In this document: positions 25,766 to 34,057 of the stretch, piece by piece
Position numbering within the stretch: position 1 is the stretch's first letter
Layout of the letters: every line of letters starts with the position of its first letter
NCBI GenBank assembly: GCA_021201135.1
Contig: JAJQGT010000006.1
Coordinates: forward strand, 685,548-749,547
DNA length: 64,000 bases
Source of the DNA: Oscillospiraceae bacterium
GTDB lineage: Bacteria; Bacillota; Clostridia; Oscillospirales; Ruminococcaceae
Direction of reading: 5' to 3'
The notes under the pieces: model-generated
Databases searched by the model: none
What the model was told of the DNA's origin: nothing
The model's input: the letters and a program-made list of their open reading frames with translations, nothing else
Translations under genes and position numbers: made by a program

Positions 25766-27374
25766 ACTTCGCCGCCTCCTTTCTTGCCCTGATTGCGCTG
25801 TCGTGGCGGAACCTGATGTCCATATGCCCGCCTATTCCGACATAGACCTTGTCGACAAGCTCGCACATGACTTTTCTTTGGAGCGTGTCAATATCCCTGT
25901 ACTTTTTGAAGCTCTCAAGCCAACTTGCATCGGCAATTTCCGAAACAAGGCGGCTTCGCTTTTTGGAGACGGCTCTACTGTCCTGCTTCGCCCGCTCGAT
26001 TTTGTCCGTATAAAGCTTCGAATAATCCATATACTCGCTTCGGGTCAGGACTCCTGCGGAATAGTCGCCGAAAAGATGGTCTTTGAGCCGCCCGCACCTG
26101 TCCATCTCCTCCTCAAGGGACAAGAGCTCCCTGTCAAGGCTTTTCACCTCTTCCGAGTCCTCAGGCAAAAAGTCGAGATGCTCGATATCGTAAGCCGAAA
26201 GCGCCATCTGGCGGATTACCCGCAATAGCCCGGCGGTTGCCTTCTTCTCGCTGATTCGAACGGAGCTCCTTCCCGCCCTTTCGCAGTCCTTGCATTTATA
26301 ATAGCGATAGATTTTGTCGCCGCGATAAGTGGATTTGATGGTCATCTGTCTGCCACATACGTCACAGAATAAAAAGCCGGAGAGCGTTGCCGCACACTCT
26401 CCGCCGGTCGTCTTGATTTCTCTTTGCATTATCTCCTGCACCTGCTCGAACAGGTTCGGCTCAACTATCGCCTCGTGGGTTCCCGCGACTCTCGTCCACT
26501 CGTCCTTCGGGAGAAGCACCCTCTCGTCCGAGCGATAACTGAGCTTGCGGTACTTCCCCTGCACCAGCGTGCCGGTGTAGCACTCGTTGTGGAGGATGTT
26601 ATAGACGCTCCCCGCGCCCCAGAGCGCCTTGGGGTTCCGCTTGAAGTTGCCGCTGACATGCACGCCTCGCTCCGTCTGATATTCATAAGGCGAAAGTATG
26701 CCGCTTTCGTTGAGGCGGTCGGCAATGGTGCGGTTGCCATAGCCCTCAAGCTTCCAGTCGAAAATCTGCCGAACCGTCGGGGCGGCGCTCTCATCCACAA
26801 TCAGCCTTGAACGGTCTTGGGGGCTTTTCTTGTAGCCGTACGGGACAAAGGACATCACGCACTCTCCCCGCTTTCGCATTGCGGAAAGCTGTGTCGTGAT
26901 TTTTCGGGAGATTTCACGGCAGTAGTAGTCGTTGATAAGGTTCTTCATCGGAACCGTCAGAAGGTCCGCACTGCGCTTTTCCTCCGCCGTATCGAAGCCG
27001 TCGTTGATTGCTACGAGGCGCACTCCCATCGCCGGAAAAGTCATCTCGAGGTATCTGCCCACTTCGATATAGTTCCTTCCGAAACGGGATAAATCCTTAA
27101 CGAGAATGCAGTTGACAAGCCCACTCTCCAGGTCCCGATAAAGCCGTTTCCAAGACGGTCGGTCGAAGTTGGAGCCCGAGTAGCCGTCGTCTACATACTC
27201 GCCGACATACTTAAACTCGCCCCTGTCACGGATGTAGTCCTCGAGCAGCTTCCGCTGATTTGCGATAGAATCGCTCTCGCGTTTGTCGCCGTCCTCCTGC
27301 GACAGCCGGAGATACAGAGCCGTCCTATAAACGACCTTGGGGCTTTCATCTCCATAGTTGAATTTTTGTGCCAT
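25734..27374 (-). CDS. Large serine recombinase 3
   Basis: Site-specific recombinase of about 546 residues, first gene of the recombinase unit. I start at ATG 27374 (MAQKFNYGDE), 7 nt behind GAGGAG. The catalytic Ser is in ALYLRLSQED and the Arg motif is KDLSRFGRNY; the recombinase domain and a zinc ribbon (FCDVCGRQM) follow, then a coiled coil (about 400-470). All parts needed for strand exchange are present. The promoter at 27429-27457 gives a leader of about 50 nt. The attachment sites and extent of any mobile element are not evident in this window. Confidence 0.93.
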   Translation of the reverse strand: MAQKFNYGDESPKVVYRTALYLRLSQEDGDKRESDSIANQRKLLEDYIRDRGEFKYVGEYVDDGYSGSNFDRPSWKRLYRDLESGLVNCILVKDLSRFGRNYIEVGRYLEMTFPAMGVRLVAINDGFDTAEEKRSADLLTVPMKNLINDYYCREISRKITTQLSAMRKRGECVMSFVPYGYKKSPQDRSRLIVDESAAPTVRQIFDWKLEGYGNRTIADRLNESGILSPYEYQTERGVHVSGNFKRNPKALWGAGSVYNILHNECYTGTLVQGKYRKLSYRSDERVLLPKDEWTRVAGTHEAIVEPNLFEQVQEIMQREIKTTGGECAATLSGFLFCDVCGRQMTIKSTYRGDKIYRYYKCKDCERAGRSSVRISEKKATAGLLRVIRQMALSAYDIEHLDFLPEDSEEVKSLDRELLSLEEEMDRCGRLKDHLFGDYSAGVLTRSEYMDYSKLYTDKIERAKQDSRAVSKKRSRLVSEIADASWLESFKKYRDIDTLQRKVMCELVDKVYVGIGGHMDIRFRHDSAIRARKEAAKYEESGLEAAI

Positions 27375-27428
27375 TTTAATACTCCTCTCAGATAACAAGC
27401 TAATAATGTTCGCTTGCTTAATGCTTGG

Positions 27429-27457
27429 ATTTTAGCATAGGTGAGAGAGGTTTGCAA
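27429..27457 (-). promoter_or_regulatory. Promoter of the recombinase operon
   Basis: Minus-strand TTGCAA (27452-27457) and TAAAAT (27429-27434), spacing 17 bp, about 55 bp before the recombinase 3 start. Confidence 0.75.
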
Positions 27458-27474
27458 CTTTTGGTTTTTGGGCG

Positions 27475-27517
27475 AAAAAAAGCCCGGCGGTGATTTGTAA
27501 AAAAGCACCTGCCGGGG
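27475..27517 (-). terminator. Intrinsic terminator after the DUF3990 module
   Basis: On the minus strand, CCCGGCaGGTG pairs with CACCGCCGGG (one bulge) and is followed by a run of seven T. It ends the three-gene module before the recombinase promoter. Confidence 0.75.
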
Positions 27518-27529
27518 ATATTTTATATA

Positions 27530-27739
27530 TTACTGTTTCTTGGATTTTTCCTGACAGAACAGCCCGAAGATGAATAACGCTGACTGTCCGTATAAGCCCG
27601 TATCGGAATCGGACAAGGATTCCGCTGTTCCGGAAGTATAGAACTCATCCATCGCCTCTTCTTCCGAAATGTTGTATTTCTCCGAAATCATCCGGATAAT
27701 TTCCGGAATAAGCGTTGCCCTTATTGTAGCATGTGCCAT
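27530..27739 (-). CDS. DUF3791-like small protein
   Basis: Protein of 69 residues. I start at ATG 27739 (MAHATIRATL), since the track's upstream extension overlaps the preceding gene. It contains PEIIRMISEKYNISEEEAMDEF and a short DSDTGLYGQS segment, like small DUF3791-type proteins of gut Clostridia. These are often found beside DUF3990 genes. It is the last gene of the module, 4 nt behind the DUF3990 gene. A role as antitoxin or partner of the DUF3990 protein is inferred from context only. Confidence 0.6.
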   Translation of the reverse strand: MAHATIRATLIPEIIRMISEKYNISEEEAMDEFYTSGTAESLSDSDTGLYGQSALFIFGLFCQEKSKKQ

Positions 27740-27743
27740 AGTT

Positions 27744-28238
27744 CTACACCTCCACAATGTAGCTTTCCACAAACGTTAATTCAGCCAGAGATGCCTCTGT
27801 GCAGAATGCTATCTGGTTGTTGATTTTTTCGAATTTCAGACGCTCAACCGCATCCTCTTTTCTCATAATTCCCTGGACGACATAGGACACGGTCTCGCCG
27901 ACATTATCGTTTGCAATCTTTCCGATAACAATGTCGTATCCATGCGTATAATTCACATTGCTCCTACATTGCACAACTATATCCAGCCAATCCAATGAAG
28001 CTTCATTGAAAATCTTTTCTTTCAAAGTATTGCTTTCGCTCCACTCGTATATATTTACGACAGCCTGTTCTCTTTTGCCGCTATTGCGCGACAGAATTTT
28101 TGCACGCCTGATTGCCCATCGTTCAGCTTGTTCCTTTATATCAGTGGTGTAAAATGCAAATCCAAAATCTCTGCCGATTTCACTTGTGACAATTTTCGGT
28201 TGCTGTATTTCCAAAGTTGTCCCGTGATACACTAACAT
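27744..28238 (-). CDS. DUF3990 protein (ADP-ribosyltransferase-like fold)
   Basis: Protein of 164 residues beginning MLVYHGTTLEIQQPKI, followed by GRDFGFAFYTTDIKEQAERWA. These are the hallmarks of DUF3990, which belongs to the ADP-ribosyltransferase-like superfamily (H/YHGT near the start, the FYTT strand next). The later part (EASLDWLDIVV, YDIVIGKIANDNV) is also typical. It sits between two small DUF3791-like genes, overlapping the upstream one by 7 bp. I infer a toxin-like or protein/nucleic-acid-modifying enzyme guarded by small partners. No activity has been shown for this copy. Confidence 0.8.
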   Translation of the reverse strand: MLVYHGTTLEIQQPKIVTSEIGRDFGFAFYTTDIKEQAERWAIRRAKILSRNSGKREQAVVNIYEWSESNTLKEKIFNEASLDWLDIVVQCRSNVNYTHGYDIVIGKIANDNVGETVSYVVQGIMRKEDAVERLKFEKINNQIAFCTEASLAELTFVESYIVEV

Positions 28239-28435
28239 TTGCGATTGCCTCCCAGATACTGATCGATAAGCTGCATCATATACTCCATGCTCATGCCATG
28301 AAGGTCGTCATAATCGTCGCGAAGCATGTCGAGAACCTTTTCTTTCTTGAATAACTCATACACTTTTTCACTCGGCTGATTTGTATGCTCTGCGTAATAC
28401 TCAACACAGAATGACACAAACGACAATTTGCTCAT
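28232..28435 (-). CDS. DUF3791 small protein
   Basis: Protein of 67 residues matching the DUF3791 pattern: FVSFCVEYYAEHTNQPSEKV, then a DDYDDLHGMS segment and MQLIDQYLGG. It is helical and without membrane segments. First gene of the module; its stop overlaps the start of the DUF3990 gene, so the two are made together. The promoter is not clear; an AT-rich stretch at 28440-28500 may hold it. Antitoxin-like role is inferred. Confidence 0.75.
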   Translation of the reverse strand: MSKLSFVSFCVEYYAEHTNQPSEKVYELFKKEKVLDMLRDDYDDLHGMSMEYMMQLIDQYLGGNRKC

Positions 28436-28554
28436 TCGATCACCTCCAAGATAACATCATACTATTCTTATAGCTTACCACAAAACCACGCATAAATCAA
28501 GCTTTCTTTCGGCTTTCAGCTTTTTGGTTTGCAACTTTCCCGCCAAATTGTCCC

Positions 28555-28583
28555 TTGACGATTCGGGAAAATACTACTATAAT
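28555..28583 (+). promoter_or_regulatory. Promoter of the thioesterase gene
   Basis: TTGACG (28555-28560) and TATAAT (28578-28583), spacing 17 bp, about 30 bp before the start codon. Confidence 0.85.
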
Positions 28584-28613
28584 AAGATAAACAACTATTT
28601 TGGAGGGGTTATT

Positions 28614-29336
28614 ATGTACCGGATGAAGGGTGAAATCAGATTCAGTGAGACGGACGAGCAGGGGCGGCTCAAGCTTGGGAGCCTTATGAACTATATGCAG
28701 GACTGCGTTATGCTTCACTGCGAATCGTTGGGAGTCGGGCTCGAATATCTGCACGCCAACCACAGGCTCTGGCTTCTTTCGAGCTGGCAGGTGGTGCTTT
28801 TAGACTGTCCGAAGCTCTATGACGAAATCACCGTCGAGACGAGACCCTATGAGTTCTCGAACTGCTATGGGCACCGCAACTTTATCGTTTCCGACAAGAG
28901 TGGCAAAACGCTTGTCAAGGCAAATTCAATCTGGGTTTATGTCAACACCGAAACCGGCAGACCGGCGAGACCTCCGGAGGAGGAGAAAGCCGCCTACAGT
29001 CTGGACGAGAGAATTGAGATGGACTATGCCCCGAGAAAGCTGAGCTTGCCGGACGACATGACTCCGGTTGTTCCGATTCCCGTAAGAGCGGATGATATCG
29101 ACCTCAATCACCACGTCAACAACGCCCGTTATATCGAGATTGCCCTTGGACTCATGCCGGACATTTCCGACATCCACGAGCTCAGGGTCGAATACAAGCG
29201 TCAGGCGCACCTCGGCGACACTATCTATCCGAAGATTGCGACTGTTGATGGCAGTTGCTATGTGGATTTAGCTGACGCGGACGGGAAGACTTATACTTCC
29301 GTGCAGGTTATAGGAAACCCCTCCACCACCGGCTAA
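28614..29336 (+). CDS. Acyl-ACP thioesterase
   Basis: Thioesterase of 240 residues that releases fatty acids from acyl carrier protein. Start ATG 28614 follows GGAGGGG by 6 nt. It has the double hotdog fold of the FatA/FatB-type bacterial family: IRFSETDEQGRLKLGSLMNY in the first half, and ADDIDLNHHVNNARYIE in the second with the catalytic Asn/His region. Length is typical. The last seven residues (NPSTTG and the preceding Gly) and the stop codon come from an inserted repeat element (29313-29461), so the original C-terminus has been replaced. It is a single-gene unit with its own promoter. Confidence 0.9.
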   Translation: MYRMKGEIRFSETDEQGRLKLGSLMNYMQDCVMLHCESLGVGLEYLHANHRLWLLSSWQVVLLDCPKLYDEITVETRPYEFSNCYGHRNFIVSDKSGKTLVKANSIWVYVNTETGRPARPPEEEKAAYSLDERIEMDYAPRKLSLPDDMTPVVPIPVRADDIDLNHHVNNARYIEIALGLMPDISDIHELRVEYKRQAHLGDTIYPKIATVDGSCYVDLADADGKTYTSVQVIGNPSTTG

Positions 29337-29461
29337 CGCCGGCGGTCCCCCTCCCCTTTCAGGGGAGGCTTTTTGTATCCTCTCACAGTCTCTTGCAAAG
29401 AGGCAGTCATAGGCTCCCCTGAAAGGGGAGCTGGCGCCCGAAGGGCGACTGAGGGGTTTCC
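29313..29461. repeat. MITE-like repeat, copy A (full length)
   Basis: A 149-bp element with inverted ends GGAAACCCCTC and GAGGGGTTTCC. Internal palindromes include CCCCTCCCCTTTCAGGGGAGG and GCTCCCCTGAAAGGGGAGC. Related copies are at 38499, 39916, 40977 and 62367. It supplies the last codons and the stop of the thioesterase gene. Confidence 0.85.
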
Positions 29462-29463
29462 GC

Positions 29464-29500
29464 AAAAAAGAGCCCCCACACGGCGTGGGAGCTCTTTTTT
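29464..29500. terminator. Bidirectional terminator between thioesterase and ferredoxin genes
   Basis: GAGCcCCCAC and GTGGGaGCTC form a stem flanked by A6 on the left and T6 on the right, so it can work on both strands for the two convergent genes. Confidence 0.85.
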
Positions 29501-29509
29501 AAGTACTGA

Positions 29510-29680
29510 TTATTCCTCTACGGGTGCGCCTACGGGGCATACTGCCTGGCAGTTGCCGCAGGAGATGCAGGTATCGGGATCGATAACATAGGTCTCGTCG
29601 CCCTCGGTGATAGCCTCAACGGGGCACTCTGCTGCGCAAGCACCGCACTTAACACACTCTTCAGTGATTCTGTAAGCCAT
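29510..29680 (-). CDS. 2[4Fe-4S] ferredoxin
   Basis: Clostridial-type ferredoxin of 56 residues that carries low-potential electrons in the cytoplasm. Two cluster motifs are complete: CVKCGACAAEC followed by Pro, and CISCGNCQAVC followed by Pro. I start at ATG 29680 (MAYRITEEC) behind AAGGAGG; the track's longer start adds residues foreign to the family. Single-gene unit with terminator at 29464-29500 and an upstream TATGAT -10. It could feed the split glutamate synthase or the FTR-like protein encoded elsewhere in the window. Confidence 0.95.
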   Translation of the reverse strand: MAYRITEECVKCGACAAECPVEAITEGDETYVIDPDTCISCGNCQAVCPVGAPVEE

Positions 29681-29832
29681 TGTAGTTTCCTCCTTGATAA
29701 TTTTTTGGAAGTGACCGAGTGCCGACATAGGCACCGCCCATAGGCACCGTCCATCGACACCGCTCATACATATATCATAGCACATTTTCAGAAAAATACA
29801 AGATTAAATTTTGTCAGTTTGGCGATTTCGAG

Positions 29833-29861
29833 TTGAAAATATGAATTTTATATGCTACAAT
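29833..29861 (+). promoter_or_regulatory. Promoter of the rodA-galK-trmB genes
   Basis: TTGAAA (29833-29838) and TACAAT (29856-29861), spacing 17 bp, about 33 bp before the RodA/FtsW start codon. Confidence 0.75.
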
Positions 29862-29893
29862 AAGCACAGCTAAGATTGAAAGAAGGAGGTTAT

Positions 29894-31057
29894 ATGCTCA
29901 AAAATGCTCTTTCTGCAGTGTTAAGATATCTGCGGAGGCTCGACAAGCTGTTACTTCTGTTGGTTCTTGCATGCTGTTCGCTCGGGATACTTCTTCTTTA
30001 CTCGCTCATGGTGAACAGCGAAACCCAGACAATCACCAACGCCACCATCAGCTCGTCGACCGTAAAAACTCAATTTTTCGCCGCATTGCTCGGCATAATC
30101 ATATCTCTGTTTATAGCGGCACTCGACTACAGAAAATTCTCGAAGCTCTGGTTTATATATCTGCCCATAACAATCGGGCTGACGCTTCTTACTTTTACAA
30201 GCCTCGGCACCTCGGGACTTGAGGGCTCGGACGACCAGGCGTGGATAATGATAGGCTCATTCAGCCTGCAGCCGTCGGAATTCTTAAAAATCGCATTCAT
30301 ACTCTCGCTGTCCTATCACTGCTATAAGACAAAGGACTTCTTCAATAATCCATTAAATATTCTTGCCCTCTGCGCTCATGCCGCAATACCGATTGCTTTA
30401 ATCATGCTACAGGGCGACGACGGCACGGCTATCGTTTTCGTCGTGATATTTTTGGCGATTGTATTCGCCGCCGGAATTTCGTGGAAATATATCCTGGGAG
30501 CGTGTGTTGCCACGCCGATTGTCTTCTATTTACTCTGGAACTTCTATCTGCAACCGGTACATAAGAACCGAATACTTGCAATCATCAATCCGGCGGAATA
30601 CGCGACCGAGGACTCGCTCTATCAGGTCAACAAGTCGCTCATCGCCATCGGCTCGGGGCAGTTGACGGGAAAGGGGCTCTTCGGCGGGGATTATTCCTAC
30701 GTTCCCGTCTGCCACAGCGACTTTATCTTCTCCTATGCCGGACAGACGCTCGGCTATATCGGGTGCCTCACGATAGTGATTCTTCTGGGGCTCGTGTGCT
30801 TCAGGATTCTTGGGAACAGCCTGAGGGCTTCCGATACTCTCGGCAGGTGCATCTGCATGGGAGTCTTTGCCTATCTGTTCGTACACTGCGTTCTCAATAT
30901 CGGCATGTGCGTCGGGGTTACGCCCGTCATTGGGATTCCCCTGCCCTTCTTCTCTGCGGGAGGCTCGTCGATGCTCTCAATCACCGTCGCGATGGGGCTC
31001 GTGATGAGCGTACACTTCCACAGCGCCAAATATGATACCCTATTTAAAAAGAAATAA
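29894..31057 (+). CDS. RodA/FtsW/SpoVE-family peptidoglycan glycosyltransferase
   Basis: SEDS-family membrane protein of 387 residues that polymerises lipid II into glycan strands with a partner penicillin-binding protein. Start ATG 29894 is behind AGAAGGAGG. About ten helices are seen. Family motifs include QPSEFLKIAFIL, GKGLFGG and the C-terminal GIPLPFFSAGGSSML. The segment DFIFSYAGQTLGYIG corresponds to the DFIFAV region with the key Asp. Rod-elongation or division role cannot be separated by sequence, though the length and lack of FtsW neighbours favour RodA. The next gene, galK, is 17 bp on. Confidence 0.85.
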   Translation: MLKNALSAVLRYLRRLDKLLLLLVLACCSLGILLLYSLMVNSETQTITNATISSSTVKTQFFAALLGIIISLFIAALDYRKFSKLWFIYLPITIGLTLLTFTSLGTSGLEGSDDQAWIMIGSFSLQPSEFLKIAFILSLSYHCYKTKDFFNNPLNILALCAHAAIPIALIMLQGDDGTAIVFVVIFLAIVFAAGISWKYILGACVATPIVFYLLWNFYLQPVHKNRILAIINPAEYATEDSLYQVNKSLIAIGSGQLTGKGLFGGDYSYVPVCHSDFIFSYAGQTLGYIGCLTIVILLGLVCFRILGNSLRASDTLGRCICMGVFAYLFVHCVLNIGMCVGVTPVIGIPLPFFSAGGSSMLSITVAMGLVMSVHFHSAKYDTLFKKK

Positions 31058-31074
31058 GAAACGAGGAAACAAAC

Positions 31075-32304
31075 ATGAGTAAAACTTCTTTTGAACAGCT
31101 CTACCCAACAGACGCAAAGTCACGCTTCGAACACGTCGAGAGCGAATTCGAAGCACTCTTCAAGTATCCGGCGACCCGATTCTTCTCGGCTCCCGGACGT
31201 ACGGAGATTTGCGGAAACCACACCGATCACAACCGTGGACGTGTCGTTGCGGCGGCAGTAAACCTTGACGTCATGGCGGCTGTAAAGCCTCAGACCGACG
31301 GGGTTATCACAATCAAGTCGGAGGGCTTTCCGATTGACACGGTGGATACAAGAAATCTCGATGTCCACGAAAGTGAAAAGAACACTTCGGCTTCGCTTAT
31401 CCGCGGCGTCTGCATGGGTCTTAAGAACCGAGGCTACAAAATCGGCGGCTTCACTGCCTATACCCAGTCGAACGTTCTAAAGGGCTCGGGGCTTTCTTCG
31501 TCGGCGGCTTTTGAGGTTCTTATCGTCACTATTCTCAGTCACCTCTATAACGACGGCTCAGTTTCCGACATCGAGGCGGCGCAGATTGCGCAGTATGCCG
31601 AGAACGTCTACTTCGGCAAGCCCTCGGGACTCATGGATCAGATGGCGTCTTCCGTCGGCGGGGTTGTAGGAATCGACTTTGAGGATCTCGAGAATCCCGT
31701 TGTCAAGGCGCTTTCACTCGACCTTAGCAAGTACGGCTACAGCATCTGCATAGTCGACACCAAGGGCAACCATGCTCACATGACCCCCGAATATGCCGCT
31801 GTTCCGGCTGAGATGAAGGCTGTTGCGGGAATGCTCGGCAAGGAAGTTTTAAGAGAGCTCACAAGAGACGACGTTATAAACAATCTCCCGAAGCTCAGAG
31901 AGATTCTGGGCGACAGGGCGGTGCTCCGTTCGCTTCACTTCTTCGACGAAAACGAGAGAGTGGACGAGCTCGTCAAGGCTCTTGAAGAAGGCGACTTTGA
32001 CAAATTCTTGAGTGTTATCAAGGCTTCCGGAAACAGCTCCTATAAGTATCTGCAGAATGTATATGCTTCCTCAGTTCCGACCGAGCAGGGCGTTTCTTTG
32101 GGGCTTTACATGAGCGAAAGGCTTCTTTCCGGCAAGGGTGCCACCCGAGTTCACGGCGGAGGCTTTGCCGGAACGATTCAGGCGTTTGTGCCGGACGACA
32201 TGCTCGAAAACTACAAGACCGGCATGGAGAAGATTTTCGGCGAAGGAAGCTGTTATGCTCTTAAAATCCGTCCCGTCGGCGGAACAGAGGTATTGCTTAG
32301 ATGA
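31075..32304 (+). CDS. galK: Galactokinase
   Basis: GHMP-family kinase of 409 residues making galactose 1-phosphate from galactose and ATP, first step of the Leloir pathway. The signature GRTEICGNHTDHNRG binds galactose. The ATP loop is KGSGLSSSAAFE, and the third GHMP motif is HGGGFAGTIQAF. Length is typical. It overlaps trmB by 4 bp and follows rodA by 17 bp, so all three are probably one transcript, an odd grouping for metabolism. No galT or galE is next to it. The GH53 galactanase at 45.2 kb could provide galactose-containing oligosaccharides. Confidence 0.93.
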   Translation: MSKTSFEQLYPTDAKSRFEHVESEFEALFKYPATRFFSAPGRTEICGNHTDHNRGRVVAAAVNLDVMAAVKPQTDGVITIKSEGFPIDTVDTRNLDVHESEKNTSASLIRGVCMGLKNRGYKIGGFTAYTQSNVLKGSGLSSSAAFEVLIVTILSHLYNDGSVSDIEAAQIAQYAENVYFGKPSGLMDQMASSVGGVVGIDFEDLENPVVKALSLDLSKYGYSICIVDTKGNHAHMTPEYAAVPAEMKAVAGMLGKEVLRELTRDDVINNLPKLREILGDRAVLRSLHFFDENERVDELVKALEEGDFDKFLSVIKASGNSSYKYLQNVYASSVPTEQGVSLGLYMSERLLSGKGATRVHGGGFAGTIQAFVPDDMLENYKTGMEKIFGEGSCYALKIRPVGGTEVLLR

Positions 32305-32990
32305 GAATGAGAAAAAAAGCACATCTTGAGGAAAGGCTCGAGAAGTGCATTGAAACCGGCAAGCTCATCATCCTTAACTGCGAGGACAGGAACTTTGTAA
32401 CCTCTGTTGAAAAGAAAGAGTATCTCGATCTCCCCGCCCTTTTCGGAAACGACAACCCTATCATCATGGAAATCGGTTGCGGCAAGGGGCAGTTTGCAAG
32501 GGAGCTCGCCAAGCGTGAGCCGGGGCTCAATATCCTCGCGATAGAGAAGACCTCGAACGTCATCGTCGAAGCGGCTGAGAAGGCTATTGCGGAAGAGATT
32601 CCGAACCTGATTCTCCTTCGGGCTGATGCGAACTATCTCGAGAAGTTCATCCCTGATAATTCGATTTCGGGGCTATATCTCAATTTCAGCTGTCCGTATC
32701 CCAAGAAGAGCTATGCCGTTCACAGATTGACCCACCGCAACTTTCTTAAAATCTATGACAAGCTCTTAAAGCCGGATGCGGGAATATTCCAGAAAACCGA
32801 CAATCGGGAATTCTTCGAGTTTTCGATTCAGGAATTCTCGGAATACGGGTTTATACTCAGGAACGTGAGCCTCGATTTACATCACAGCGACTTCGAGGGG
32901 AACATCGTAACCGAGTATGAGCAGAGATTCTCGGAGATGGGGCTTCCCATCTATCGGCTCGAGGCTTGGAAGCGTCAGGGTCTTGTATAA
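32301..32990 (+). CDS. trmB: tRNA (guanine-N7-)-methyltransferase
   Basis: SAM-dependent enzyme of 229 residues that methylates G46 in the variable loop of tRNAs. It has the TrmB layout: IIMEIGCGKGQF for SAM binding, the NILAIEKTSNVIVEA strand, and LNFSCPYPKKSYAVHRLTH in place of the usual NFPDPWPKKRHxKRRL. The replacement of Asp-Pro-Trp by Ser-Cys-Pro-Tyr is a variation. Ends with the expected ETEYE-like TEYEQRFSEMGLPIYRL. Overlaps galK by 4 bp. Confidence 0.9.
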   Translation: MRMRKKAHLEERLEKCIETGKLIILNCEDRNFVTSVEKKEYLDLPALFGNDNPIIMEIGCGKGQFARELAKREPGLNILAIEKTSNVIVEAAEKAIAEEIPNLILLRADANYLEKFIPDNSISGLYLNFSCPYPKKSYAVHRLTHRNFLKIYDKLLKPDAGIFQKTDNREFFEFSIQEFSEYGFILRNVSLDLHHSDFEGNIVTEYEQRFSEMGLPIYRLEAWKRQGLV

Positions 32991-32997
32991 ATTTTCC

Positions 32998-33026
32998 TTG
33001 ACAAGTTCCCCGCGACAGTGTATATT
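32998..33026 (+). promoter_or_regulatory. Promoter of the tctCBA genes
   Basis: TTGACA (32998-33003) and TATATT (33021-33026), spacing 17 bp, about 77 bp before the TctC start. The -35 lies just behind the trmB stop. Confidence 0.75.
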
Positions 33027-33102
33027 TATATGTAGAAATATTGTCCATGATATGGGCATATTGTAATTTCAAAAACAAAAAAATCACCATGGAGGAAAGA
33101 CA

Positions 33103-34056
33103 ATGAAGAAATTTATCTCACTGCTCTTAGCGGCAGTAATGCTCCTTAGCCTCGTCGGCTGTGGAAGCACATCGACAGGTGAGTATCCCGACGGGGATAT
33201 CGAAATCATCATCCCCTATAAAGTCGGCGGAACAACCGATTTGGCAGTAAGAGGCGTTCTTGACGCTATCCCCGATGATGTTCTCAGCGTTGACATCACC
33301 GTCACCAACACAGTCGGCGGCTCGGGTCTTATCGGGACCGAGGAGTTCATGCAGGCTGACGCTGACGGCTACACCCTGGGACTTCTTAACTGTGACCTCG
33401 TTCTCAACTACGTCACCGGCGCCACCGAAATCAACCCGATGGAAGACATGATTGCCCTCGGATGCGTTGAGCAGGACCCCTATTTCCTCCTTGCCGCTCA
33501 GAATGACAAGTTCTCTACATTTGCCGAGTTCATCTCATATGCCGAGGCTAATCCCGGCGAGCTTGTTGTAGGCGTTACCGGCGTCGGAACCATTCCGAAC
33601 CTTCTCGGAACTATCCTTACAACCGCAGGTCTTGACGTTCTCGTAGTTCCCTATGATTCCGCTCCCGACGCTATCGCCGCAGTTCTGGCGGGAGAGTCAG
33701 ACATCTGCATCTCGGCTATGGCATCAGCCGCAGGTAACCTCGAGTCGGGCGACCTCATTGCTATCGCCGCCACCTCTTCGGCACGCTCCGAGACCTTGCC
33801 CGACGTCCCCACAATGGCAGAGGTTGACGACAGATTCGCGGACGTAAACCTCCTGAGCTGGATTATGATCGCCGTTCCTGCGGGAACCGACGACGAAATC
33901 GTCGATTTCTGGAAGTCGGCTATTGCGGACGCTGTCGCTTCTGACGACTACGCTGAAACAAGAGAGAGCTTCTATTTCGAGTCGATTACTCTTACTGCCA
34001 ATGACCTCGACGACTTTGTAAACGAACAGGCTGATTACTACAAGACACTGACCTGA
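33103..34056 (+). CDS. tctC: Tripartite tricarboxylate transporter substrate-binding lipoprotein
   Basis: TctC-family binding protein of 317 residues, lipobox Cys20 (LVGC). It captures a carboxylate outside the cell and hands it to TctAB. The mature part opens with DIEIIIPYKVGGTTD and has GSGLIGTEEFMQADADGY, as in the family. Being a lipoprotein fits a Gram-positive cell. TctB starts 2 bp after the stop. Citrate is the known substrate of the founding member, but the family binds many carboxylates, so specificity is open. A citrate role would suit the acn-icd genes at 47-50 kb. Confidence 0.9.
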   Translation: MKKFISLLLAAVMLLSLVGCGSTSTGEYPDGDIEIIIPYKVGGTTDLAVRGVLDAIPDDVLSVDITVTNTVGGSGLIGTEEFMQADADGYTLGLLNCDLVLNYVTGATEINPMEDMIALGCVEQDPYFLLAAQNDKFSTFAEFISYAEANPGELVVGVTGVGTIPNLLGTILTTAGLDVLVVPYDSAPDAIAAVLAGESDICISAMASAAGNLESGDLIAIAATSSARSETLPDVPTMAEVDDRFADVNLLSWIMIAVPAGTDDEIVDFWKSAIADAVASDDYAETRESFYFESITLTANDLDDFVNEQADYYKTLT

Positions 34057-34057
34057 T

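Noticed and set aside
29313-29461. CRISPR-like array or insertion sequence
   Set aside because: Repeats are few, dispersed, unequal in spacing and have inverted ends, with no spacers and no transposase. A MITE-like palindromic family fits better.
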